53,493 bases of DNA from Paenibacillus tarimensis. Lineage in GTDB: Bacteria; Bacillota; Bacilli; Paenibacillales; Paenibacillaceae. The stretch is from contig NZ_JAKGAO010000034.1 in assembly GCF_021532315.1 (NCBI RefSeq), forward strand, positions 1 to 53,493, in the 5' to 3' direction. A program made the position numbers and the translations under genes. Shown here in pieces: positions 36,739-44,939 of this stretch (positions are counted from its first letter, which is position 1; each line of letters opens with the position of its first letter). Under the pieces are notes generated by a model. It made no database searches. It saw only the letters and a list, made by a program, of their open reading frames with translations, and had not been told where the DNA came from.

Positions 36739-37521
36739 TCACCGCCTTGCTCCTTGAGTAACAAATTGTCTTTTAATTTGGTTGGCAACAGATTCTAGGG
36801 AAGGGTACAAGGTAGATTCACTGATACCTATATTCCGAAGATCGGTACTAATACTTGTTATGTTTTCTTCTTTAATTATTATCTTTAACAAGAAATTATG
36901 ACTATTTGCAATCTGCTCCATAGCACTGGGGTTGCTGGACTTTGGGAATAATGTGAAAACCCCTTTTTGGGCAATTATTCTATTATTATTTAAGGAACCG
37001 ATCACTGCGATAGGGTGGGGTGTATTAGTTAATGGACGAGATTCAATGTCAAAGTTGCTGGATATATACTCCATTTCAACATTAGGTATGATGCTAACAC
37101 CATTTAAATTAAAAGCTGAATTTAGCTCGTAAGGATCCAAGCACCAAACCACAGCATCATGATTTTGATGATGTTCTTTTCTGAATAAAACGGCAAATGC
37201 GATTGCAATAAGTGCATCTTCTGTCCAATCGAGAAATCGTGTTGGTAGTCCATAATGTTGCATTAAAAACTGCCAATCCCAGTTAGAAGAAGGTGAAAAA
37301 TCGATAAAAGGGATGGCTCTTGCTTTGAAGCTGTGGTAAAAATCCAATTCACATTCAAGCGAATAAGGTTCTCTATAGATCCCAGGCAAGAGCTTATAGG
37401 TATCATCTGAGCTTGCTTGCCCCCTATACCAAATTTGCCTACGATTATTATTATACTCAGAGATATGAGTTAAATACTCAGCTATACTTGTAACCGTTCT
37501 TATTTCGATAAACTCGTTCAT
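36739..37521 (-). CDS. FRG domain protein
   Basis: A protein of about 260 residues with the FRG pattern: WYRGQASS near residue 33, QHYGLPTRFLDWTEDALIAIAFA in the middle, and NNRIIAQKGVFTLFP towards the end. The domain is named after its conserved F/Y-R-G and occurs alone or fused to phage-defence and toxin-like genes. Its activity is not established. It is the first gene of a two-gene operon with DUF262. ATG at 37519-37521 follows AAGGTG. Confidence 0.85.
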   Translation of the reverse strand: MNEFIEIRTVTSIAEYLTHISEYNNNRRQIWYRGQASSDDTYKLLPGIYREPYSLECELDFYHSFKARAIPFIDFSPSSNWDWQFLMQHYGLPTRFLDWTEDALIAIAFAVLFRKEHHQNHDAVVWCLDPYELNSAFNLNGVSIIPNVEMEYISSNFDIESRPLTNTPHPIAVIGSLNNNRIIAQKGVFTLFPKSSNPSAMEQIANSHNFLLKIIIKEENITSISTDLRNIGISESTLYPSLESVANQIKRQFVTQGARR

Positions 37522-37581
37522 GTGCACCTTACCTTTTTGTAGATTATTAAAGGCTATAAAGTTAATTTAAGGCATTAACTG

Positions 37582-37860
37582 GTGCAAGGCAAGGGTTGGT
37601 TTGAGTTTTATTTATTTACTTCAACACATTCCTCGTTTAGGGATAATCCATGTTTCAAATCTAGTACTCGGACTCGAGCATATTACCGTCATCATCGAGA
37701 AAGGGTGATCCAGCGCAAGAGCAAGCATGCCAAACAGCTCGGACGGCATGAAAAATGTGTAGGGAAGTTTGCAGAGGGTAAGATTCATTGTTCTTGTCCT
37801 ATTGCAGTTCCTAAGTCTGAACTAGTCAAAGTGGAATGTGTTGATGACATGGTTGAGTGA
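37582..37860 (+). CDS. Small basic protein with HHRERVIQRK motif, probably partial
   Basis: A 92-codon frame. The middle part YRHHRERVIQRKSKHAKQL and GKFAEGKIHCSCPI resembles small Cys/His/Lys-rich proteins found near mobile elements in Firmicutes. The first 25 residues do not look conserved and no good ribosome binding site is seen. The true start may be later, or the gene may be a remnant. Confidence 0.4.
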   Translation: MQGKGWFEFYLFTSTHSSFRDNPCFKSSTRTRAYYRHHRERVIQRKSKHAKQLGRHEKCVGKFAEGKIHCSCPIAVPKSELVKVECVDDMVE

Positions 37861-38010
37861 TATTGTAATTGAATCAGCTTGTTGAAAAGAAATAGATGTA
37901 TTATGGTTGAATAAACGGGTGCCAGACCGTTATATGTGAAAAAAGTTTGTGGGCTAGTTCACGGTGAGGGTGCAATGTTTCAGTGGAGAAGAAAGCGAGC
38001 CCAGCGTAAG
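37861..38010. other. Non-coding stretch before the hairpin
   Basis: I see no gene in these 150 bases between the small basic protein and the terminator at 38011. Confidence 0.4.
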
Positions 38011-38048
38011 GCGGTCAACCTTTTTGGCGGTGGGTGATCGCTTTTTTT
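38011..38048 (+). terminator. Terminator
   Basis: GCGGTCA (38011-38017) pairs with TGATCGC (38035-38041), with one G-T pair, and seven T residues follow. Confidence 0.7.
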
Positions 38049-38120
38049 CTTTTGTTTTATTGCAACAACTATTTTAGAGGCGTTTAAGTGTCCTAGATCC
38101 TTTCTATAGTGCCATGGATA

Positions 38121-38157
38121 TAAAAATAGGCCGCGCTGGAAGATCCAGCACAGCCTT
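38121..38157 (-). terminator. Terminator of the integrase fragment
   Basis: On the minus strand AGGCTGTGCTGGA pairs with TCCAGCGCGGCCT, with G-T wobbles, followed by ATTTTTA. Confidence 0.8.
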
Positions 38158-38159
38158 AT

Positions 38160-38806
38160 CTAACCATTCTTCTTTTCTTTCTTTGGTGGCACCAACGAAT
38201 CCAGTTTATTCGCTGCATCCCTGTCCGCTGACTGTAAGGCATGCCCATAGATGTTCATTGTGGTAGAAATATTGGAATGCCCCAAGCGTTCCGATATGAG
38301 TTTGGCATGTACGCCTTTGTTGATCAATAAGGTGGCACTCGTGTGGCGAAGATCGTGGAACCTAATGTATTTTAATCCGTGTTTTTTTAGAAATGCTCGA
38401 AACCATAGATAAGGTGTCTCTGGATAATAAGCTATTCCTTCATCATTAGAAAAGACAAAGAAGTGGTCTCCGCCTTTCCAAGCATCACCTAGGGCCAGAC
38501 GTTTTTTTCGCGCTTCTAAATAATATTCTTTGAGGTGTTCGATTACAGTATCAGATAAGCTTACCTTTCGGTTTGACTTAACAGTTTTTGGTTCAGTTAT
38601 GATTCGTTCGCCATTAATTGAATGAGAAATGCTTTGCTTGACTTCAATGATGCCCTTATCAAGCGAGATGTGCTTCCACTCCAAGCCTACCAATTCACCA
38701 CGGCGAAGTGCTGTTGTTATTGCGAGCATGATCATGATACGCCATTTCATTGGTTCCTTTTCTAGTAGTTCGAACAACAATGCTACCTCATCTTCATCGT
38801 AAACTT
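38160..38806 (-). pseudogene. Tyrosine integrase, C-terminal part, truncated by an IS
   Basis: This is the catalytic half of a phage-type tyrosine recombinase. It shows ALRRGELVGLEW (first catalytic Arg), HDLRHTSATLL (His-x-x-Arg) and LGHSNISTTMNIYGH (catalytic His and Tyr). The frame stays open upstream as KVYDEDEVALLFELLE until the IS end at 38807, where the homology stops. The N-terminal SAM-like and arm-binding domains are missing. It is the best candidate for the lost island integrase, but its distance of 3.9 kb from the border is unusual for an intact integrase gene. Confidence 0.9.
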
Positions 38807-38869
38807 TGACCCTGCCCCGAATAGATGGACACGTAGAAACCCTCTATAATAATAGATGGAGGGATTTAC

Positions 38870-39160
38870 ATGGGGCAGAAGAAATTCGATAAAGCATTTA
38901 AAGAGCAGGTCGCACTACGAATCTTGGGTGGAGAGTCAACCATTCGAGAATCCGCAACAGAGCTGGGTGTTCATTATACTACGGTTCGAGACTGGGTCCA
39001 GAGTTATAAGCAAGACGGCAGCAATGCCTTTCCAGGCAAGGGAAACTTGAAGCCGGAGGATGAGGAACTGCGCAAACTCCGAAAGCAACTTGCCGATCTA
39101 AAGGAAGAGAATGAAATCCTAAAAAAAGCAGCGGCCTACTTCGCGAAAAATCTGAAATAA
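38870..39160 (+). CDS. IS3 family transposase OrfA
   Basis: A 96-residue protein with a helix-turn-helix (KEQVALRILGGESTIRESATELGV, HYTTVRDWVQSY) and a leucine-zipper-like C terminus. GGAGGG precedes the ATG. A run of seven A residues at 39121-39127 (CTA AAA AAA in frame) is a likely slippery site for the -1 frameshift that fuses OrfA to OrfB. Confidence 0.92.
   Translation: MGQKKFDKAFKEQVALRILGGESTIRESATELGVHYTTVRDWVQSYKQDGSNAFPGKGNLKPEDEELRKLRKQLADLKEENEILKKAAAYFAKNLK
39121..39127 (+). promoter_or_regulatory. Programmed -1 frameshift site (A7)
   Basis: The seven A residues are read as CTA-AAA-AAA in OrfA. After a -1 shift the frame continues as SSGLLREKSEI through to the OrfB sequence without a stop, as in other IS150-like elements. 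Confidence 0.7.
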
Positions 39161-39210
39161 ACACATTCGAGTTCATCTTTAAACACCGCTTCGAATTTCG
39201 GATTGCGAAG

Positions 39211-40011
39211 ATGTGCCAGGCCCTCAAGGTATCAAGAAGCGGCTACTATGCACATATAACTCGTCCTGTAAGCAAGCGGGGCCAAGAGAATCGCGAGTTG
39301 CTAGAGGCGATTAAAGACATACATGAGAAGAGTCACAAAATTTACGGATCACCACAGATTACGAAGAATCTGCCTCCTGAGAAGAAGGCTAGCAGAGGCC
39401 GTGTGGCTCGTCTAATGAAAGCAAACGGTATCCGATCCAAGGTAGTGAAGAAATACAAGGCGACAACTAACTCCAATCATAATCTTCCTGTAGCCGAGAA
39501 TCTTATCGCGCAGGATTTTCGGACAAGTAAAGCAAATGAAAAATGGTTGTCAGATATTACGTATATTCCAACAGCGGAAGGATGGCTTTATCTCGCTGGT
39601 GTCATGGATCTTCATGGTCGAAAGCTGATAGGTTGGGCAATGGATAGTAGCATGAAGACTGATCTCATATCAGCTGCACTGAAGCAGGCTATTGGTCGAA
39701 CAGGTGCTGCAACTGGCGTTATTGTGCATTCAGATCGTGGTGTACAATATGCCAGCAAGGAATACCAACAGCTATTGAAGAAACATGGATTCATCTGCAG
39801 TATGAGCAGGAAAGGCAATTGTCACGATAATTCCCCAATGGAATCGTTCTGGGGGAAACTCAAGATGGAATGGCTCAACGAGCACAACTTCAAGACGAGA
39901 ACAGAGGCTAAGAAAGCCATATTCGAATATATTGAGCTGTTTTACAACCGGCGCCGTACGCATTCTTCTAACGGATATGTACCACCTTTTGCCTACGACA
40001 TTCAGCAATAG
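39211..40011 (+). CDS. IS3 family transposase OrfB (DDE integrase)
   Basis: The DDE catalytic triad is readable: Asp in WLSDITYIP, Asp in IVHSDRGVQYAS and Glu in NSPMESFWGKLK. A normal HTH_21 region (SHKIYGSPQITK) precedes it. The true product begins by frameshift in OrfA, so the coordinates mark only the ATG-to-stop part of 266 residues. No disabling change is seen. Confidence 0.92.
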   Translation: MCQALKVSRSGYYAHITRPVSKRGQENRELLEAIKDIHEKSHKIYGSPQITKNLPPEKKASRGRVARLMKANGIRSKVVKKYKATTNSNHNLPVAENLIAQDFRTSKANEKWLSDITYIPTAEGWLYLAGVMDLHGRKLIGWAMDSSMKTDLISAALKQAIGRTGAATGVIVHSDRGVQYASKEYQQLLKKHGFICSMSRKGNCHDNSPMESFWGKLKMEWLNEHNFKTRTEAKKAIFEYIELFYNRRRTHSSNGYVPPFAYDIQQ

Positions 40012-40070
40012 TTTCGATTGTCTAATGGGTTTGAAGAGGGATTCAAGCTGTCCATTTTTTTAGAGCAAGG

Positions 40071-41060
40071 TCATACATAAGCCCCTCCGTCCTTCTTTCT
40101 TCTGTCCTTACGGAAGGTCATCCCTTTACCGCAATCAGCGCAAACGGCGATGTGAGCAAATAAGCTTTCATTCCCGTTGCTTTTGTTTTGCCCTTTTTGT
40201 TTCATCTTTTCTAGTGCCATGATACGTTCATCCATCGAAATAATAGCAGGGTGGGCATTTTCATGAACGATTTGTTGTTTTGGGTCTACCTTCTTACGTT
40301 TCTTCGATATAAAATCTCTTGTTTCTTCCTGATGATGGACAAGAGTACCCGTATAAACAATGTTTTTTAGAATCAATCTTATTGTACTTTGTCCCCATAA
40401 AGTTCCTGCATTACTACCGCCCGATACTGCTCTAGGAGTGGGGATTCCTTTGTCAATTAGATAATTGCTAATTTTGTACATACCCCAATCCTGATAAAGA
40501 TAAAGGTCGAAGATTTCTCTAACGATAGGAGCATACTCTTCATCAAGTTCAAGTCGTTTGCCCGTGCTGTCCCTCTTGTAACCAAAAGCGGGAAGAGAAG
40601 CCTTGTAAACTCCTTGCACTGCACTCGCTCTCAAACCCATTTTTATTCTTTCCGAGGATTTGGAACTTTCTTCTTCTGCAAGTACCGCTCTCAGATTAAA
40701 GTTTAGTTTGCTTGCTCCTCCTGTCTCAGAGTCGTAACAATCTTCAGGTAAGATTAAGCGGATTCCTTGATTTTCAATTTCACGGGCAGTCAGAAGATTT
40801 TCAATGGTGTTTCTGCCTAGCCTCGAAACCGACTTTGCAATTACAGCATCAAACTTATTCTTTTTTGCGTCTTGAAGTAACTGAAGTAGTTCTGCTCGTT
40901 TCTCTCTAGTAGCCCCGCTGATTCCGTTGTCCACGTATTGCCGAACAACAGTCCAACCACTTTGGGTGGCTATTGAAGTCGCAAATGAAATCTGATTCTC
41001 AAGACTGTTCTTCTGAGCGTCTCTTTTTGTACTCACACGTGCATATATAGCAACTCTCAT
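40071..41060 (-). pseudogene. Large serine recombinase, C-terminally truncated by the IS
   Basis: An N-terminal resolvase domain (MRVAIYARVSTKRDAQKNS with the Ser nucleophile, AKSVSRLGRN) is followed by a recombinase domain (LRASAVQGVYKASLPAFGYKR) and the start of a zinc-ribbon (AVCADCGKGMTFRK). The frame ends after 329 residues with a stop made by the IS end, at the position where the second pair of zinc ligands and a coiled-coil C-terminal domain would come. Large serine recombinases normally have about 450-550 residues. A 52-residue gene starts the same operon. Activity is doubtful because the C-terminal domains control DNA binding and synapsis. Confidence 0.88.
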
Positions 41061-41061
41061 A

Positions 41062-41220
41062 TTACCTTACCGTCCCTTCCGTGTCCGATTCAGAAGGAAC
41101 AGCATTTGCTCTTTCTTTATGGTAAGAAGTACCGATAACTTTGTCAATTTGACTACTCAGAATGGATAGTAAGATGTCCTCTAAGTTGGACGTTCCAGTA
41201 AAGGTTCGTTTGATTTTCAT
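41062..41220 (-). CDS. Small protein upstream of the serine recombinase
   Basis: A 52-residue gene with a strong AGGAGGGG site 8 bases before its ATG. The product starts MKIKRTFTGTSNLEDILLSI and continues LSSQIDKVIGTSYHKE. Its stop TAA overlaps the recombinase ATG region (TAATATG), so the two are probably cotranslated. Short proteins of this kind often precede large serine recombinases on mobile elements. Its function is unknown. Confidence 0.7.
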   Translation of the reverse strand: MKIKRTFTGTSNLEDILLSILSSQIDKVIGTSYHKERANAVPSESDTEGTVR

Positions 41221-41378
41221 GATGTCATCCCCTCCTACTAGTAGTGGTCACTCTATATAGGAAGAAAGGTGCGAACCAATTTTGATAAGAAGTTGTGTTG
41301 AAGAAATGTCTTGTGGGATACTGGAATTAAAATAAGCATAAGTCAGTTTCAGATATTAATATTTAAGTATCGGGGGGA

Positions 41379-41906
41379 TTGAATATTACAGACACTATAT
41401 ATGTACATGTTCGACACTGGCTATTTTGGTATGGAGTATATGGATTCTGCGACAAAAGTTGTAATGATGAAATTACATTGTTTTCTGACAAGGACAAAAA
41501 TAACTTTTTAGGATATTTCGATTTATTAACTCAGCCCTGTCTCTTAAATTTATTGAATAATGAACTTGATAAAACAGAAGACAAAGAATTTTGTGACGAG
41601 ATTGAAGAGTTCATAAAAGGAAATAAGGACATCGACTATAGTTATATATATCCGAGGGATGAAGAAGATATCTTATGTCAAGTTGACCACTTTGCACCGA
41701 TGAATGATAAAGGCCACAAGCCTACCTACATTTATGTATGGTCAAAGCTTTCAGAAGATTGGGATATGATGAGTATTGATAGAATAGTAAAAATACTAGC
41801 AAACGATTTTTTACACATGGATATTAAGAAAGTGCAACTGTTAGATATACCGACATATGAAGAAACGAATGTGTCATATGAAAGGGATTATGAACCTTAC
41901 ATCTGA
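41379..41906 (+). CDS. Unknown acidic protein
   Basis: An A+T-rich gene of about 175 codons. The product is acidic and Tyr/Trp-rich (RHWLFWYGVYGFCD, EDILCQVDHFAPM, SYIYPRDEED). No domain is recognised. The first TTG at 41379 has a GGGGGG run only 1 base away, so the true start may be a nearby non-standard codon. It is followed by another unknown gene on the same strand after 50 bases. Confidence 0.55.
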   Translation: MNITDTIYVHVRHWLFWYGVYGFCDKSCNDEITLFSDKDKNNFLGYFDLLTQPCLLNLLNNELDKTEDKEFCDEIEEFIKGNKDIDYSYIYPRDEEDILCQVDHFAPMNDKGHKPTYIYVWSKLSEDWDMMSIDRIVKILANDFLHMDIKKVQLLDIPTYEETNVSYERDYEPYI

Positions 41907-41956
41907 AAACAACAGGTGGGGAAAAGGAGAAGTTATAAAGTCTTGGGAGGATTTAG

Positions 41957-42421
41957 ATGGCACTAGAACATGAGTTTTATCTCATTCCTATTACAATAGA
42001 TGTAGAACAATTTTGGATGAATAGAGAAAAGAATCCTAAAGTTATAGATAGTGTAGTGATACATGATGACATTGTTCAGTACGTTAGTGATACATTAAAA
42101 TGGATTCCGAGTAGAAATCCAGCTTTACATGGGACACCAGCTGGTGCAGGGATTAACTATCACGGCGTGACTCTTTTTGATGAGGTTTCTGCTAGGAACT
42201 TAAAAAGTGTATTTTCCTCTTGGAGAGATTTATTTCTGAACTCACCGACAGTATTGGAGCTTACAGGAGAATTTGTTATGATTGAGGATGGGGAACAATC
42301 GGGTTATTATGAAAAGTTAGTTTATAATCGACATGAAATCATTAAGCAATTCGAAAAGATAATTTCATTTTCTGATAGATTGTCCGAAGGTAAATTTTAT
42401 TTATACCATTGTGGAATATAG
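41957..42421 (+). CDS. Unknown protein, immunity-protein-like appearance
   Basis: A 154-residue acidic protein (MALEHEFYLIPITIDVEQFW, GAGINYHGVTLFDEVSARNL, WRDLFLNSP, LTGEFVMIEDG). The size, acidity and lack of motifs resemble immunity proteins of polymorphic toxin systems, but no partner toxin is seen. GGGAGG precedes the ATG. The call is tentative. Confidence 0.55.
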   Translation: MALEHEFYLIPITIDVEQFWMNREKNPKVIDSVVIHDDIVQYVSDTLKWIPSRNPALHGTPAGAGINYHGVTLFDEVSARNLKSVFSSWRDLFLNSPTVLELTGEFVMIEDGEQSGYYEKLVYNRHEIIKQFEKIISFSDRLSEGKFYLYHCGI

Positions 42422-43452
42422 AGCTTTGCTTTCTATTGCATTTCCCGCCGTGGAGTAGTTATTTATCTCTTGCCCTGCGCTTCGCTTGGTCAAGGCTTCG
42501 CTTCGCTCAGAGGGTTCGCTCCGCTGCGCTCACGGGGCTATCGCCTTGTTTATAAGTATTTGTATTTGTGTTTTGAGGGAAAACAGGTGGATAAGGAAAC
42601 ATTACTCCCCCCCACAAGGGGGAAGAGTAAAGGAAACAGGTGGATTGAGGTTTCCTACATGACATCTGACGTGCTCAGGTACGGCTTTACCACGTGTGTA
42701 CTTACGTACAGCTCTATCATGACTCCCTTGCCTATCGGCAACCGTGACGGGCTACTTAAGTAGAATCTGAGGTTGAGTTACTAACTCAAAACTCATTACT
42801 AACCATCTAACGGGGCTACATCGACTGGTGAAAGTCGAGCCAGTTTTTAACGTGTTCTCCTGTAACCACGGGTATAGATGATATGAAGTTTCATACTAAT
42901 TATGGACACAATATTACATTGTATACCTAATATTTAACCCTCATCGAAAAGCTGCCTTTAGATTGCGCATGTATGAATCGACGTACTACGGCTTTTAATT
43001 ATTCAAGCCTACTTCCATTGAACAGATAGTGAGTTCCTGATCGCTCTACAGAAGGCTTCGAAGCTTCTGAGGGAAGCAGAAATGTTCGTTCATATTTTGA
43101 AAGGTATGGGCAAAGGCAAGCTAATGTATTTGGGGTCTTTCACGATGGTAACTAGGGGAAATAAGGTTTTTGTCGGGAGCAGATAGGAAGAATAGGGCAC
43201 TTTTTCAAGCATTTTATTTGATAGAGATTAGGATAATGGCAATTTTCATTTCAATATCAGTCACGCCCCGCCGATCTGGTTGGGGTTTCTTTGTGCGTAC
43301 AGATGGACTTTGTAAAATTTTCAGGCGGGTATAGTGAGCCTTAACTGCGGCACATAAGTAATAACTTTTTCACTAGTCACTGGGTGGGGGGATAATAAAA
43401 ATTAAAGCTTGGTAATGTCTGGGGATGATATAATCAGAGTGGTGAAATGGCA
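42422..43452. other. One-kilobase non-coding region of the island
   Basis: No convincing gene is seen. At 42470-42540 the motif CGCTTCGCT and related G+C-rich words repeat. Segment 42604-42630 has a C-run/G-run hairpin (CCCCC-CACAA-GGGGG). TTGAGTT and AACTCAA (about 42774-42790) form a small stem. A stem at 42814-42848 (GGCT...TCGACT / AGTCGA...GCC) ends with AGTTTTT and may be a terminator. The rest shows no structure I can name. Confidence 0.5.
42814..42848 (+). terminator. Possible terminator or structured RNA element
   Basis: TCGACT and AGTCGA form a stem, extended by GGCT and AGCC after an internal loop, with TTTTT following. It could end a small RNA in the non-coding region. Confidence 0.45.
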
Positions 43453-43481
43453 TTGGCATATAACAAAACTTATCGTATTTT
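43453..43481 (+). promoter_or_regulatory. Promoter of the HEPN-ApeA-HNH cassette
   Basis: TTGGCA (43453-43458) and TATTTT (43476-43481) are 17 bases apart. Transcription would start near 43488, which makes the ATG at 43513, with its own ribosome site, the probable first codon. Confidence 0.5.
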
Positions 43482-43512
43482 AAAATAAATGAGTAAAAGT
43501 GGTGTACATAAC

Positions 43513-44904
43513 ATGGAAAGAATTATTCATTGCAAGGATTTTTTTGAATTATCTGATGATGAACATATAGACATTGACGTTGCATTTAGATTTAACGGCA
43601 CTAATGTCTACACTTCTGAAGGTCAACTTATCATTGAAAGTATTAAAGAAATCGATGAAATCGATGGCCCACTTGAGATAAAACGGTATATCCGCCCAGA
43701 CTTGTTGGTCATAGAAGGAATACTGACTTATTTTACAGGTCGTCTATTTACCGTCTATCAGCTTACACGAAGTGAACAGCATATTGTAGATGACAAATCG
43801 AAGTTTCCTGAAGAAGAAGTTTCACGAGGTAAGTTTTTATTTGAAGGTTATGATTACTCCAATGATTTAAATATCCTTCTTGAAAAATTAGAGAAAAGAG
43901 AGTTTAGATCGTTAATTATAACTTTATTAGATAGATGGCGAAAAGCATTATATATGGAATTTGAAAGCGAAGTGAATACATTTCATGACGAGGCAATCCT
44001 TACTCACTTCCATATCTTTGAACTACTCGTGGGATATTACTATGAAGACTTTAAAAGAGAAGCCCATGAAAAGACAAAGGAATTTTTGATATCATTTGCT
44101 ACAGAAACACTCAATCAAAGAGGGAATAATCTTGAGAATACTGTAAATTCTAAGTTCAATTTACTAAAGGAGATACTTGTAAGTGACGAGGCTTCAATTG
44201 CAACTAAAATAAACTACTTTCTCAAGAAATACGGTATTCTTGACGATCAAACCTATGCTTTAATAAACAAACTTGTAAAAATTCGCAATTCCATAGCTCA
44301 TGGAAGGATAACATACAAAGATAAATTTATTTGGCCTCTCCCCCCCTTCTTTAATTTAACGAATGAATCTCACGTTATAACTTCACAAATTTCAATCATG
44401 ACTGCTAGAGCAATAGCTTTACATCTTGGCTTAGATGCTTGGAAAGAAGAATGGGAGGATACACACAGGAGTCTTCCCACTTCCGATGAGGTACTATTAC
44501 AATTTATAAAAAATGAGACAGAGCATGTATTAGTTTCTTCATCGGGGCTATTAAGTGGTGAATATAAAAATATCACTGTTTTCTCGATAATAAACTATTT
44601 TCTTGAAAATCAGAAAAAGTGTAGTGTATTAGATTTGGAAAGACTGTTATCTAGAACTATTAAAGAAATACCCATCAATGAAGATAATTGTTGGCAATTA
44701 TACCTAGCATCTGTTCTTCTGTGCGATTCGGAAGATCAGGAACTATCTTGTATTGCAAAAAAGAATGTTGAGCTTACCCATCAAAACGACTGGTATGGAT
44801 ATTCAAACATAAAAGATATTGTGCGCTATTTTGATTATTACGGAATAACAGTTCAATGGCTTTATTCATGGATTCAAAGTGAAGGTCATTTAAGAATCAA
44901 ATAA
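43513..44904 (+). CDS. HEPN-type protein, first gene of a candidate defence cassette
   Basis: A protein of about 463 residues. An N-terminal beta-rich part (about 1-150) is followed by helices. VKIRNSIAHGRITYKD near residue 258 is the R-x4-H motif (Arg258, His263) of HEPN ribonucleases, set in a helix pair as in ApeA-like HEPN domains. The rest is helical to the end. HEPN RNases cleave RNA in toxin and abortive-infection systems. The ATG at 43513 follows AGTGGTG and fits the promoter; the ATG at 43489 has no binding site. An ApeA-like gene follows after 35 bases. Confidence 0.75.
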   Translation: MERIIHCKDFFELSDDEHIDIDVAFRFNGTNVYTSEGQLIIESIKEIDEIDGPLEIKRYIRPDLLVIEGILTYFTGRLFTVYQLTRSEQHIVDDKSKFPEEEVSRGKFLFEGYDYSNDLNILLEKLEKREFRSLIITLLDRWRKALYMEFESEVNTFHDEAILTHFHIFELLVGYYYEDFKREAHEKTKEFLISFATETLNQRGNNLENTVNSKFNLLKEILVSDEASIATKINYFLKKYGILDDQTYALINKLVKIRNSIAHGRITYKDKFIWPLPPFFNLTNESHVITSQISIMTARAIALHLGLDAWKEEWEDTHRSLPTSDEVLLQFIKNETEHVLVSSSGLLSGEYKNITVFSIINYFLENQKKCSVLDLERLLSRTIKEIPINEDNCWQLYLASVLLCDSEDQELSCIAKKNVELTHQNDWYGYSNIKDIVRYFDYYGITVQWLYSWIQSEGHLRIK

Positions 44905-44939
44905 GAATATTAAAAAAATATCGTTTTGAGGTGAATAAT

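Larger units (their letters stand above)
38807..40073 (+). mobile_element. IS3 family insertion sequence, IS150-like group
   Basis: Imperfect inverted repeats bound a two-frame transposase. The left end starts TGACCCTGCCCC (38807) and the right end, read inward, starts TGACCTTGCTCT (40073). The last bases GGTCA of the right end supply a stop codon to the recombinase beyond. No short target duplication flanks the element: left CTT, right TAC. This fits IS-mediated deletion rather than a simple insertion. Both transposase frames are intact. Confidence 0.88.

Noticed and set aside
42590-42860. Group II intron remnant in the island non-coding region
   Set aside because: Some phrases recall intron ends, but no domain V structure or reverse transcriptase is found.
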